From contig OX344754.2 in the NCBI GenBank assembly GCA_947034885.2, forward strand, positions 1,054,001 to 1,118,000: a DNA stretch of 64,000 nucleotides, written 5' to 3'. Under the pieces are notes generated by a model. The model ran no database searches, had not been told where the DNA came from, and saw only the letters and a list, made by a program, of their open reading frames with translations. Numbering within the stretch: position 1 is the first letter of the stretch; every line of letters starts with the position of its first letter. The DNA comes from Thuidium tamariscinum. Taxonomy: Eukaryota > Streptophyta > Bryopsida > Hypnales > Thuidiaceae. Shown piece by piece: positions 49,901 to 61,964 of this stretch. The position numbers and the translations under genes are program-made.

Positions 49901-52900
49901 GTCTATGTAATACGTTACTGGTAATTACTTAGGTCGCTTATTGTGCTGTTTTATTCCATGGCAGATCTTTCATAAGAGGAAAACCCGGCAAGGAACTGCT
50001 ATGCGTGGCATGGTAGAAATTCCGGAAAGCGGCAATCAAGACCACAAAGATTTCGTCCGTCGATATGGATTGTTTTCAAACCAGTAAGAAATCTCCATGT
50101 CTCGATCTTGACACTAATTTCTTCCTTTAGTTTTCACTATCTCACAGGAAGCATATGAAAGACCGTTATGACAAAGTGCTTAACGTACTGTGGCTTTGAT
50201 TCCTGCAGCGGAGATTTTGATCACATTATGAATGGAGTTCATGAAAACGTCCTACACATGCGTTATCTTGATGCTTCTCTACACAAAACTGTAAGTGTCT
50301 GAGAATAATTCTGCTGCCCCTACATCCTTGATTGAAGCAACTAGACGTCTGGAATATAAAGCAACTCGGGTATACCGTGTCTAAGTAAATCAAATGGCGG
50401 GGGTGAACGCAGGTGGAGGTACTCGAATGGATGGGAGACTCAGAAATATTTAACCACCATATCACGTCGAAGCAGCAGTTCCATCTCTTAGGTATTGCCC
50501 ATCCCTACAAGTATCTAGTCAGCTCATGTTCAGAAATTAGTTTTGCATTGGGAAGTGAATGACAATTCAGTCTGATGAGCAGGTAAAATCTTCTTAATTT
50601 CATGAACTATCTATATAGTTAAGTGTAAGGTTCGAATTCGAAGTATGAAAGTTTTGTTTAGCCTATAGTTGTGCCCGAAAGTTGTTCGAAAAGATAGTTT
50701 GGCCTATTCCTTTGACAGCGGCCTTGAATTATCAACTGCTCTTTCCCATCCCTATATTTTGAATGTCATGTTTGTTTGCCAAGTCTAATGATTACTCAAG
50801 CAAGCATCACTGATTTTAAACCTTGTAGGAAATAAGTTGTTTGAACAGATTTGAAGGAATGGATTTTTCTTTTCTTGTCATAAGCATGTCTGCTTCTGTA
50901 CGCTTGTAGACGCCAGTAGCGTGACTGTTTAATCGACAAGACGGAATACAATTAATCAAGGGAATGCTTGTAACTAAACGTTACTCATTCTCGTTTCTCC
51001 CAAGGTCCCAATCGGACCATATTTATCTTTGTCCGCCTCAGCTGTCCCATTGTATAACACTCCCTTCTCACATTACCGTTCCCGCTGCCACTCTGTATTC
51101 ACATGCCATGTCATGTTGTACTAATTCCAAAATGTCTTGGAAAGAACAGCATACCAGCCAATGACAATGATTGCAATTCGAGGACTTGTGGCTCAACAAG
51201 AGCGGCCGCAAGTGAACTGGCCAAAATCATACCAGAAGTGCAGGACTGAGAACGCTGTTAAGAAGGAGATGTTGTGTTCCTGGCTCGCAGCTATGACATC
51301 CTCAATTTCACGCTCATTATCACCTTCTTGTCTTTCACTTGACATAATCACTCCGCTACTTTCAATCCTTACACCCCCAACCATCCGACCGGTAAGGCTA
51401 TCCTTCTTAAATAGATTTTGTTTGTGTTCAACGAATTCTAACTGCACTGTGTGTTTCAATAGTTTATAAACCATTTGTCTCGGTTTAACTTATAGAGAGA
51501 TATGGGTCACAATGTCTTGCCAGGTTGCTTCTCAATTGTTAACCGCAAAAGAGAAAAGCGAAGTTACCGAGCTTGTGGATACTATGATAGGGTTCGGAAT
51601 TTCGTACAAACATCCAAAGCCAGGCCTGCTCAAAGCTGAGCACGGTATGGAAGGGCTGAGTGTCCTTGCATTATTCCCTCCTATTGACACTCTGGTCAAA
51701 TATAAGGTGACTACGACAATCAATCACATCTTTGATCGTTTTTTATTCTTTTTATATGCTTTTATTTGATAGCCACTGGCGACTGTAAAAAGTCAGGTCA
51801 CTTTGAAATTTTTGGGTTTTGATAATAAACCGGCATTCTTAGGCTCGAGTACTATGCATTAATTAGAGTATGTTTTATCAGTTGGGTACTCGAACTAAAT
51901 CGATCAAGGTCAACAATAGTAGAGTATTTGCGTCCTTTGTGTTGCATAGATGCTTTGGCAGTATGATCTCATGTATTTCAAGGCTCCTGTACATGCGTGT
52001 CGAGCTGAGAGATTCTTGGTCAGTCCTAACTACTCACAAGTCTTTTCAGTTCCAGTAGATGTAATGAAGTAGCAAAGTAATTATTTTTGGCATTCTGTAT
52101 TGTTGGTCAGGATTACACAACAGACTATCGCCAATTTTCTAGCACACTCTGCCAATTGCTGTCTCATGAGGTTCAATTCTCCCTGCACCTCTTTGGTTTC
52201 CTATTTTAAATATTCACTCATAAGGCATTCATCACTCCTTTGTTCACCTCAAACTAGTGGCTCTAAAGCTTTTAGAGTTTATTTAATTTAATTTAATTGT
52301 TTGTAAGATCTCTCTCTGGGCTGCTGTTCTCCTATCCAATGAAATAATGGGAACGCTATTTTTGCAGGTTGACATTGAACGCATCCGACGAGAAGGAGCT
52401 ATCCGTGAAAGCAAAGTAGGAGATGTCAATCCTAAAACAAAGGTGCGCCCCAAACATCCACCATCCAGAAATCTTTTTGTTCCGCATTGGGGCCTGGCAT
52501 AGGATTTGAGGGATTGGTTTGTGAATAAAATGACCATATCTCAAAGCTGCTGTTTTATACACTAATATTTGATTACATTATTTGACCTTCACATCTTCTC
52601 ATATGATTATGCATCAGGCGGTCTTTAACAGGTAGGCACTGTCTAGTGAGTCTCTTCATCACATCGTTCAGGACTGTTGTGTTTCGGTTTCTTCACTCTG
52701 TGCGAGTCTGTGTGCATTCTCCTTATCCACTTCCGTAAATTCGAGCTTTCTCACGTTGACGTGCACCGTAACCATTTTAATTCTAAGTCTGGGTTACACA
52801 CCAATTTCCAGTTCGTTTTTGTTCAAGTAGAGATTGAGGTTATCATTGGAGCATGGAAGCGTCTTTTCTCAGTAACGTTCAATGTTTCTGTTCTTGGTGC

Positions 52901-53702
52901 AGGCTGGTGAGGATGAAGTCATGAAAAGAGATGGACAGTCGAATCCTCCTTTCAAACTTTCGGATGGTCATTCAAAAGTTGAATCTGGGCTTGATCACAA
53001 GAAGTGCGATCCTCCTTTACCAAAGGAGATCACACTACTGCAACAAGAGAAAACTCAACCTCACCGGCCTACAAATTTCTTTGACAGGTGAAAGACGTAC
53101 TACCAGTACTAACATTCGCACATCAAGAGGAATTGCTTATAAAATTTAGAATATTAGTAGAGGCTGTGTCGTCCGCATTGTTTATGCCCTTCTTTGCGAT
53201 TGATCCTCATGGTGATTAGTTGCTGGTTTCTTTAACAAAGTCTTCTAAAGGCTGATGAAAAAGATTATGTCATAGAGAACCTCGATATGCAAGTTTGAAG
53301 ATGATGGCAGCTGTTATGGAGCCTGTGTTTTCTCTGGGTTGCATTCTATGATTGGGCTCAACGCCTAAACCTCCTAAGCTATCGTTTAATGGCTTCCCTC
53401 TCCTTTGCTGCAGGTTCAAGAAGTCGGCTCAGACTGGGGTTACTGCTGATGTAAAGGCTAAGGAGAGACTGGCTACCCTACAGCGTGACTCTCGCCCTTT
53501 GCTGTATAAGTTTCACGAGGTAAGATAATAATATCGTCGACATCATCCATGGAGGATTGAAACACCTTGTTAGATTTTATGCTGTATGTAAAATTTGGAG
53601 GTAGTTCAATATTGGATGTAGATAATTAATGAAGATCTTGCTATGTTGCAGGGGTTCACTAATGCTGTCAAGAGGCCAATGCTTGTCCGTGACTTCTTAT
53701 GA
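43935..53702 (+). CDS. CTF18: CTF18, large subunit of the Ctf18-RFC alternative clamp loader
   Basis: AAA+ ATPase that replaces RFC1 in the Ctf18-Dcc1-Ctf8-RFC2-5 complex. That complex loads PCNA at forks in the nucleus and supports sister-chromatid cohesion. My model has 25 exons, all GT-AG and in phase, 988 codons: 43935-44034, 44581-44658, 44934-45389, 45699-45760, 45936-46082, 46206-46454, 46572-46658, 47026-47127, 47500-47571, 48238-48351, 48505-48566, 48808-48852, 49032-49105, 49587-49654, 49804-49872, 49965-50083, 50209-50290, 50413-50491, 51150-51391, 51524-51706, 52111-52170, 52368-52442, 52903-53087, 53414-53519, 53652-53702. Landmarks: acidic N-terminus, [16 protein letters not shown] (260-275), Walker [10 protein letters not shown] (370-378), INASDDR (394-400), Walker B VIDEIDG (428-434), [14 protein letters not shown] (490-503), [15 protein letters not shown] (550-564), WPKSYQK, and the C-terminal [16 protein letters not shown] tail that family members use to bind Ctf8-Dcc1. 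No stop or frameshift. Length is close to other plant CTF18 proteins. Least certain: the exon 3 donor (AAAG/GTTCAC) and the exon 5 and exon 10 acceptors. Confidence 0.93.
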
Positions 53703-54647
53703 AATATATGTATCCGGTGTCACTGGATGCTTCTTAAGAAGGGGACCTGCTACTCAAATCGGTTGGAGTTCCTCGAAGTGTGCTGTTTTAGTTCACTACA
53801 AATTGTCCGCCACCAGGAACTCGATCTTCCGCTGTGATTTCGTACAGCTCGTATCATCGATATTTTTTCAATTTCATGAGTGTGTTGCACCAGTTATCCG
53901 AATGGTATATCTACCCGTAGTCCTTCTGGGCTTGTCATTGAAACTCATCTAGTATGCTAGGATAATGAACTTTCCGCTGGATGTTGAACTTTGCATAGGA
54001 TATAAGAAAGTAAGTTTTAAGATGTGCTGGATTGAGACAGCGCCATACATAGGTCGCTTGCCTTTGCCTAGAAGAGAACCTCCCGTTGCTTGGAAAGTGT
54101 TAGTGTTGATTATTCTCATCAGTTATTGATAACTAGAGCCGAAATTGCCGAATACATTAGAAAGGCATCCTTAGTGCTCCGTCGATTCCGGCATCTTCTT
54201 TTGGAGAAAATTCTCCGGAGTTTGATGCTCTACACTAAAAAATACACGAATCGTGAAATTTTCAGATCTTTGTTCTTAATTTGTATTTGATATGAATGTT
54301 GGATAATTTCAATTTTTGAAATAGATCTGAAAATTTCGATACTTATTTTAGATATATGATTTCAGATTTGGGATAATTTCATCCTGAATAGTGGCTTTGT
54401 GCAGAAAGAAAATATATATTCTAATACATGGAACAGGTGCAGAGAAGGGATCCTGTGCCTGTTTCCATGACATAGTATCAATGAGGGAAGCTTGCATATT
54501 ATTGACAGTAGTACCATCCCCAATTTTTGAGGAATTCAACTCATTGACTCATGTAAGAAACTCAATTGAAGATGAGTTTATAGTATATAGGAATGTTTAG
54601 TATTAAAATTTCAGAATTCAAGACCTTGGAAACTAAAAATTTTAGAC
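53703..54647. other. 3' flank of CTF18
   Basis: The 3' UTR and terminator of CTF18 probably lie in the first few hundred bases. The 107-codon ORF overlapping the last exon (53629-53952) is in another frame and is not a gene. AGATCTGAAAATTTC at about 54325 pairs with GAAATTTTCAGATCT at about 54256 to form a small inverted repeat. Confidence 0.4.
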
Positions 54648-55199
54648 TTAACCCCTAGACCAAGGTCTTTTTTGGCAAAAAAACACTTAAAACTGCCATT
54701 TCTATAGCAAGGAGTAATAAAATCTGAAAACTATTTTTTTTGCACATCTAATTGTACGATCTTAGACCTGACTAACATGAGTGGAAAAAATTTCAGAAAT
54801 TTTGATTGCTTAGATTTCAAGATATTTGTGATATGATACTTGTTACATATTTGTGATATGATTTCACATATTTGTGATATGATACTTGCATTGTCACATG
54901 AATTCAAAGAGTAACCATCATTTTGGGTACTTTTTCATATAAAAGTGACCTTGTGAAGTGTAGCTATCCGGGTTTTTACAGGGATAAAAAAAGGATTTTT
55001 GCCAATTCAAATGTTAATACCTTACAATCTACACAGTGAAAATTTCTGAAATTTTTTCCACATCTTTTCAAACCACCTAACTACAAGATCTTGTGGTTAA
55101 ATATGTCAAAAAAAAATTCAAAAGAATTGCATTTGTATTAAAAATCGCAATTTTGGAGTGATTTTAGTGGAAACATAGTCAAAAACCTTTAGGGGTTAA
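54648..55199. mobile_element. TTAA-ended foldback element made of two family A right arms
   Basis: Starts TTAACCCCTAGACCAAGG and ends AAAACCTTTAGGGGTTAA. Both halves match the right end of family A in opposite orientation (AAAACTGCCATTTCTA against its complement-like CGCAATTTTGGAGTGATTTT; GTGGAAAAAATTTCAGAAATTT on both strands), so the 552-bp element folds on itself. Near the centre, ATATTTGTGATATGATA is repeated three times in tandem (54830-54892). Confidence 0.65.
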
Positions 55200-55675
55200 A
55201 AAATTGCTAGAAGTAGGTACAAGATAGAAGGAAAATCTAAATTATTAATATCTCTAAGATGGAATTAAAATGCACTATTCCTAATAGTGAGATTGATTTT
55301 TACAATTTTTCAAGAAGATGATCAAATTGCTCAAAAAACAAGATTGTCCATAACTTTATGATAACAAATCCAAATAGAATGAATCAAAGCTCCCCATGTA
55401 GACAAAAATATAATCTATGAGAATCAAATCTTACTTTTCTTAAAACTCAAATTTTGAAACTTTTTTCGTTGCCCGGTCTTCCTTATTTTGAGCTTATTTA
55501 GGCATAACTTTTATTTCAAGGCATTGATTGAAAAAAAAATATATTCCCATGAAGATAATCAATTTTTCTATCTTCAATTTTTTTTTGAAAAAACAAGATA
55601 AAAATTGAGCATGTAGGTACCTGCCCGAAATCCCATTTGTCTCCCAAAAGGACAATGGGCTTCTAGGGATTAAGT
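55200..55675. repeat. Family A-related fragment
   Basis: Shares scattered stretches with 23.87-24.06 kb (CATAACTTT, GAATCAAAGC / GGTTCAAATC, TTGCCCGGTCTTCC / TGCCCGGGCTGCCC) and ends CTTCTAGGGATTAAG, a decayed TTAA-type end. Boundaries uncertain. Confidence 0.35.
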
Positions 55676-56491
55676 TGTTTCTTTTGAAGATTGTATGAAT
55701 ATTCTAATGTATAGGCCTCGAATATTGGAAGTTTGCAACCTCTATTTATTGGTGTGCTTATTTTGCGCACAATCGAGAAGTTATATTGCAAGATTTGCTA
55801 CGGTTGGGTACATTGTGTATTTTTCATTATAGAATTCACCTTGTTGCCTCCTCTAGCAAACTTCAATACAAAGTGAGTTTGTCACATCTCAAGATGGAAT
55901 GCTTTGCTTACAATACCAATATATACATTGAATTGTTGATCTGAATTTACATACAGGAATATGAGATTCAAGTTACAAATTTGGACTTTTGCATACAATG
56001 AACAAATCTTAATCTATTTCACAAATTCTTAGAACATTAAAATTTTTTTTTTTTATCAATTTGCAATAAATTTTACAAGACTCTAATGCTTTTTTCTTCC
56101 TCTCCTATTTTTCACCATCATCATGTTATTGCTATTTAGTATTCTAAAATAGGGATTATATTATCTTAACAACCATTGATGGTTGTGCATAGCAATGCAA
56201 ATATCTAGTTGATACATACAAAAAAAATTACAAAACTATGAGACACTTAAGATAGGTACACTCAAAATCACACCTTCACAAAAATCATCATTGTCACTCT
56301 GTATACATCTCTAAAATCAATATATGCATATGTTGAAGAAATAGTTCTGAACCATCTACAAAAAATAACTTTGTAACTTTTACACATGTCATGTTCTTTA
56401 GTACGGTGGAACCTCTTGTCATTTAGCAACAAGAAAATATGAAATTTTGACCTATAGTAATTAGGCCGAGAAGCAGAAAGTGGTGGTTTGG
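55676..56491. other. AT-rich spacer
   Basis: No gene recognised; the minus-strand ORF near 56.3-56.5 kb shows no motif. Confidence 0.4.
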
Positions 56492-56635
56492 GGGTACCCA
56501 CCAGTGATCTCAGAACAGATTTAGGATTTTTAGTCAAATGTTCATTTTTGGAAGACTTTTTAAAATTTATACAAAGGGCAAATTAAGTAGAAAATGAGCG
56601 AAATTTAGCCTGTTTTGGGATCACTGGTACCCACC
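56492..56635. repeat. Short inverted repeat GGTACCCACCAGTGATC
   Basis: GGGTACCCACCAGTGATC at 56492-56509 faces GATCACTGGTACCCACC at 56619-56635 as an inverted repeat around a ~109-bp AT-rich centre. It immediately precedes the GC-rich island. It could be a small MITE or the flank of an insertion. Confidence 0.5.
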
Positions 56636-57450
56636 GCAAATCTGGGAGGAAGTTCCAGCCGATCCAGGCTTTCCCCGCTTGCATTGAAAATTGCACCAGG
56701 TCAGATAAGCTCGAGCACGGATCCCACAGTCCTCTCCCGCCGTCGTCAACGTGCAACTGAAGGTTCTTCTTCACGTGGGCGGCTGCAGCCAGGTCTTCCC
56801 TCCAGTGCATTGTTGCCCCTCCTGGCCACAGCTGCCCAGGCTCCCAGTCGGCCCTTCCTTGGTCTTGCAGCTGCTCTGTCTCTGACTCCAGATGAGTTTG
56901 CTCTTCTTGCAGATCGGGTTTCTCGGCGCGCACCTGCACCCAGAAGTGCTCTTTAGGTTACTGATCGAAAAGAAGTCGCAATTGGAGTCTTTGCCAATGC
57001 TCGAGACATACAGGCAGTGATTCAGGGAGCTAGACAGGAAGGAGCTCCGGCTTTTCTGCTCTTGGCCGTCCTCTCTGCGTCCTTTAATTTGCGCATCAGT
57101 CTGTTGGTTGCCAGTTCTCGAGCTATGGCGTCTCCGCATCTATGTCCCGCGAGCCTCTGCGCACAAGGAGGATAAGACGATCGAGGCACTGCTCTTGTGC
57201 ATGCAACGTTGTTCCTGCCTGTGGAGTTCTTCGATTCTCTGCTGCATCATTTCCTCGCTGGAGTGTTTTACACGCGAGAGAGAGCCCACCCCAGTTGATC
57301 TTGGATCCTCACAGCAGTAAGGTATGTGCACTGATCGAAACCCCTGCAAGTTGGAGTTGGAGTTGGAGTTGGAGCGTGGTTCCCTGTGCTACTCTGTGCT
57401 CAGATTTGGTTGGGTTTTGTTAGCAGTTGATCAAGCATTTCAGCAAGTCT
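56636..57450. other. GC-rich island, unidentified
   Basis: About 800 bp of CpG-containing, GC-rich sequence in AT-rich DNA. The longest frames are 56615-56956 (plus; Ser/Arg/Ala/Leu-rich, ending in a TPDEFALLADRV-like stretch), 56583-56939 (minus) and 56771-57139 (minus). They overlap antisense and show no motif I recognise. A hexamer GTTGGA repeats four times at about 57353-57377. A donor-like CAGTAAG/GTATGT at about 57320 suggests the island could be a non-coding or 5' exon of a transcript running right. Captured gene fragment, promoter island or unknown gene remain open. Confidence 0.35.
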
Positions 57451-58179
57451 CGGGGTGTCATTTTGGTATATCTTGTGAGTGAACAATGGATTATGGAAGT
57501 GCTGCCTGGTATCAGTGTTCCCAGTTCGTGTTCCTAGGCTCTTGTGTTGAGTCGGTTTTGAGTTGGACTCGTGTTTGAGAATCTGCAGCGATCGCTTGTG
57601 GGGAGGGTTGCAATTGGGTGTAGTAGCTTTCTATTGGCTTTGCAGCTCCAGGGGTGATACTTGAGTTGGAATTTGTTACCTCCGTGTTGTTCTACTGTAG
57701 AAACTTGTCGATGGAGGGCTGGTTGAATATGCTAAATATAGTATGTCATCCCACAATATGCTGTGATCCATTGCAAATTGGTGCAAGAATTTGGCTCATC
57801 TAATGAATGGTTGCAATTGCTTGTACAGAGACAAGCAAACTTGCAAACAGTTGTAGAGATGGAGGATTTAGACCTCTCAACAGGACCAGTTGGTGTAGAG
57901 TGTGGACATTGGTAGCGTTGACTATGAATTTTCAAGAAGACGAGTGGTGAAAGTGAAGCTTCTTATTTCATTTACAAGGTAAGATTTGTCCTAGAAAAAC
58001 TCTATTTTATGTGTCCTAGTTGTCATTTGCTAACAAAATATGGCATTGCATTTTGCAATTTCAATGTGGAATTCCTTTGAGGGTTTAGTTGTGAGATTGG
58101 GGATAGTGTGTGTATTGTACGTGGTGAATAAACATAGATAAAATTCATAAAATCAAAATTTTGCAACATATATTTAAAT
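57451..58179 (+). other. Transitional sequence, possible 5' leader
   Basis: Intermediate composition with a good donor-like TTTACAAG/GTAAGATTTG at about 57978. It may include 5' untranslated exons of the kinase-NB-ARC gene 4 kb downstream. This is inference only; no coding sequence recognised. Confidence 0.25.
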
Positions 58180-58545
58180 GTTCCACTCGAAAATCTTATT
58201 TGATTTTGTTCATATTGAATGATATTAGGGTTGTTTTCTTCATTTCTTGTGAAGTGCCAAAGTGGCAATATTTCATTTTATTGTAGAATTCCAAATCTCA
58301 ACATTCATCCATATATTGGATAGAAAATACCATATTAGCACATAATACATATCTATCATTTTATTTTCATCCATTATTTGGCAATTTCATCTACTATTTT
58401 AAAAAAGTTTAAAGTCTATTGGTGATTTCATTCGAAATTTTATTGTTTTTTTCCTATAAGCTTAGTACCAAGCCAAAAAAATTGGTGCAATTTTGCACCA
58501 AGTTGCTAGAAAAAAACACATTGAATGACATTAGTTGTTAATAAT
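58180..58545 (+). repeat. Dispersed repeat D, copy 2
   Basis: Same order of landmarks as 13690-14035: GTGCCAAAGTGGCAAT, TTTGGCAATTTCATC, TATTGGTGATTTCATTC, TTGGTGCAATTTTGCACC. More AT-rich than copy 1. Confidence 0.5.
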
Positions 58546-61500
58546 TTTTGAGCCCAATAATACACTACTCAAATATTGTTTGCAAGGCATCAATTTTTAG
58601 TTTGATCTGGTATAAAGTAATCAAGTCATATCATTTTGTTTACAATAATTCTTTGGAGTGTTCGTAACATTAAGTAGCCCATGGAAGGACTGCCTTCCCC
58701 TTGGTGAAGTCCCCATCACATAATTTCATCTGACATTTCTTGGAGTTGCAACTTTAGTTACTAAATGGTGTGGAATGCCATTGGTGTTGGATGGAATGGT
58801 GTGGGATATTCCACACCATTTCATCCGCTAGGAGGCAATGTGACAGTCTACTACTGAATGTAATGTTACTTTTTGGTGTATATATTCTAGTATTCTAGTA
58901 AGAAAGGGCAGTAGTAATAGTCCAATGGTGGTCATCACCTTACAAGACTATCTGATCTCAATTAATATATTATGCTAGGATTGATTATATGATATGAGTT
59001 CTTCCAAAGGCACTATGTTTTTCTCCTGCAACCGCCTTGAAATCTTATTTTATTTTATATACATTTGAGTTATTACAAATGGAGTTGTATAGTAGTCCAA
59101 TAATGCAACTTCTAATAGTCTTTTCAAGTGAGGTACAAGTTTGTGTTTTGGAAGAAAATAAATTTTAATTAATAAATTAACACCCCCACCCCCCAACTTA
59201 TAATTTTTATAAAGCTAATTTACAACAAACAATGTGGGACAACTCCATATATATATTTATATATTTATATATGTATGTATGTATGTATTTTGATTAGTAT
59301 TTGTATTCACATTCATATTTCAGATTGTATTTGACATCAACAAATTTTGTTTTTTTAGAAATTGATAGCATTGGGGGAGCATTTAAAAAAAACAAAAAGA
59401 ATAGGAGCTCTGCATTATTTCATAGTGAAATTTCACTATCTAGAATTCCTTGTTCATTTTTAATTAATGAAGTGCTACAAGGCATCAAAAGATTATAGGT
59501 TGTTTCATATAGTAATTGGTAAATGTTTGTTCATCCAACTTTATTGTACTTTTTTTTTCCACTCAATGATTTTGTTTGTAAGTAGGGTTTCAATTTAAGC
59601 ATGTGGTCATGGCATGAGGTATATACATTATTTCATTGTGCTAGCTTTATGATGGAGTACAAATGAAAGTCATCCAACCTTCAATTTAATTTTTGTTTTG
59701 AACTTTTCAAACTAGTTATGAAATTTTGAAGGTTGAATGAAAAGTTTTTGAATGCATCCCTACTTTGACACGTTTGTTTTTGGTTCATTGAAAAATCCAA
59801 TACATAACTTCGTTTTAGAGTCTCTTGCCTTTTTAGATGAGGAACTAAAATAGATTTGGCGGCTTTCAATTGGAAGAATGATGTTATGTGCAAGCATTGC
59901 CACTATGTTCGCTTTGTGCATTGGAACTTCAATATAAATGATGTGACGATGTGACTGGAACGATGTGACTGGAAAGCTTTGTCTTAGATGAACAATAATA
60001 TTAGTTTTATTGCTAAAAACATACTAAAATACTAAATAGAAAGGAAATTAAACAAAATGATTAAGTTGAAATAAATAGTGAGTTCAACAAAGTTTGCCTA
60101 GGCAACCCTCGTTGGCCATCGAGGGGTTTGCCTAAGTGCTAAGCAACTTCTCCCTTGACCAAACAAGTGCCGAGGCAGCCCCCCCAAACAATCATTTATC
60201 TATGTCATTGTATTGCAGTGTGAATAGGGTAATAGATAAGATTTGGAAATAGAGATCCAAAACCCACCAAGTTGATGCCGTGGACTCTGTCCAAAAAGAT
60301 AGAGCCAACAAAAGAAATCAAGTAATAAACATTTTAAACTTTATTTGTATCTCATAGAAATTCTCATTCATTTTAGAATTTTAAGTCATTTACTTTTGAT
60401 TGATTTGAAGAAGTTGTACTATTTTTTATTTGGAAGCTATATTGCCTTTTGAATTGATAATAATTTTATCCCTAAGTTTAAGCTTTGGTTTGAAATATTG
60501 ACAATCAAGCTATTGAAGGAACTTTGTTTCAACTATGATTTGATGTCATTAACATGCATTGTGGTTAAAAATGAAACAATTACTAATTTTTTTATTTGTT
60601 TCAATTTTTGAAATATGAAATTTGAAAGTATACAAGTATGATAGCCTTGAGAGAAAAACATATGCTAGTAAATCAATCTTAATGCTATTTAGTTCAAATT
60701 TGTAAGTAATGGTGAAATATGGATGTTAATGGATAAGAGTTGGAATTAACCTTGTTTTGCTAGAGTTGGATAAGGATTTTGTAGATGGGTAGAAATGAAC
60801 ATGGTGTTAAAGAGTTGAGAATTTTAGGTTGAGGGCAGTGAAGAATACAATACAAATGCAATGATGAAGACTTACTTTATTGTCATGGGTTGAAATGCAA
60901 TTTTCATCATTCATTGTTTTCATTGTTTCATATTTGATAATAATCAATCATTTTCTAATGGAAGCCTTGAAAACAAGCATGTGAATTAAGTTTGCAAGAT
61001 GGTGTTTGGGGGGTGTTTGACATGAATGAAAGTAAAGAATAGTGACAAAAGTTTATTGTTGTATTGATATGGGTCCAATGACCCATGGTATTATGAGCTT
61101 AATTGATTGTTGTACCTCCAATAAATGTAAGAAGTAACAAAATTTTCATGTATTTAAACTTTATGGTGTTGTATTTGGGTATTATTACATTTACAAGTTG
61201 ATTGTTGAAATGACGTTCAAATAGAAGTTGATCATTGTAGAATGATTAGTCTTCCAGTGTATACCTTGCCACATTTTAGTATATAATTTGAATTCTAGAA
61301 AATGAATACCATATTCTCTATAGTTATTTTGAGGATTAATATACATAATGAAATTGTTCTTTTGATATTCACAAATTATAATTCTATGATTATACCTTGT
61401 TTCTTATAGATAAGAATGTGGTATCTTGCAACTTTCATATTAATATTTTGTTGTTTTTTTGACTTGTTTTCTTTGGATTTGTTTTGAAGCTATTGTAGAA

Positions 61501-61964
61501 TTTTAATATATTGGACTATTTGATGAATGAAATGGCGTGCTTTTTGATGTGGATGGCAACCTTCTTCACTCTTTTTTGGAAATACATGGCTACTATATGG
61601 TTTATTTGGTGAGTATAAATGTTATTTTGTATATATAGGCAATTGAAAAGTACATATTAGAACATAACATTGTTCAAATTACAAAGCTCTTGTATAGTTT
61701 TCTATTTATTTATTTTGAGCTCTACAAAGATTAATTTTTTAAAGTATTTATATACATGATCAAGCTAAAAAGCATATATTCTAATTTCAATAGATTGACC
61801 ATTTTCTTCTTTACCAATGTTCCATGATGTTTAATTTGTAGAATATGTTTAAATCATTAATTTAACATCATATTTGGGGTAATTTCTTTCTTTACACCAC
61901 AACAAAATATCTCATTGACAATTGATATTGAATAATTTGCAAGAAAAAGAAGGATTCCTTACAA
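58546..61964. other. AT-rich DNA upstream of the kinase-NB-ARC gene
   Basis: No gene recognised over 3.4 kb. It holds a small palindrome at 58768-58828 (GGAATGGTGTGGGATATTCCACACC), a TATATTTATATA/GTAT microsatellite at 59248-59290, a tandem GATGTGACTGGAAC at 59940-59972, and an isolated GC-rich patch at 60090-60190 (GGCAACCCTCGTTGGCCATC). Upstream exons of the kinase-NB-ARC gene may be hidden here. Confidence 0.4.

Noticed and set aside
53629-53952. 107-codon ORF over the CTF18 stop
   Set aside because: In another frame from the last CTF18 exon, with no motif.
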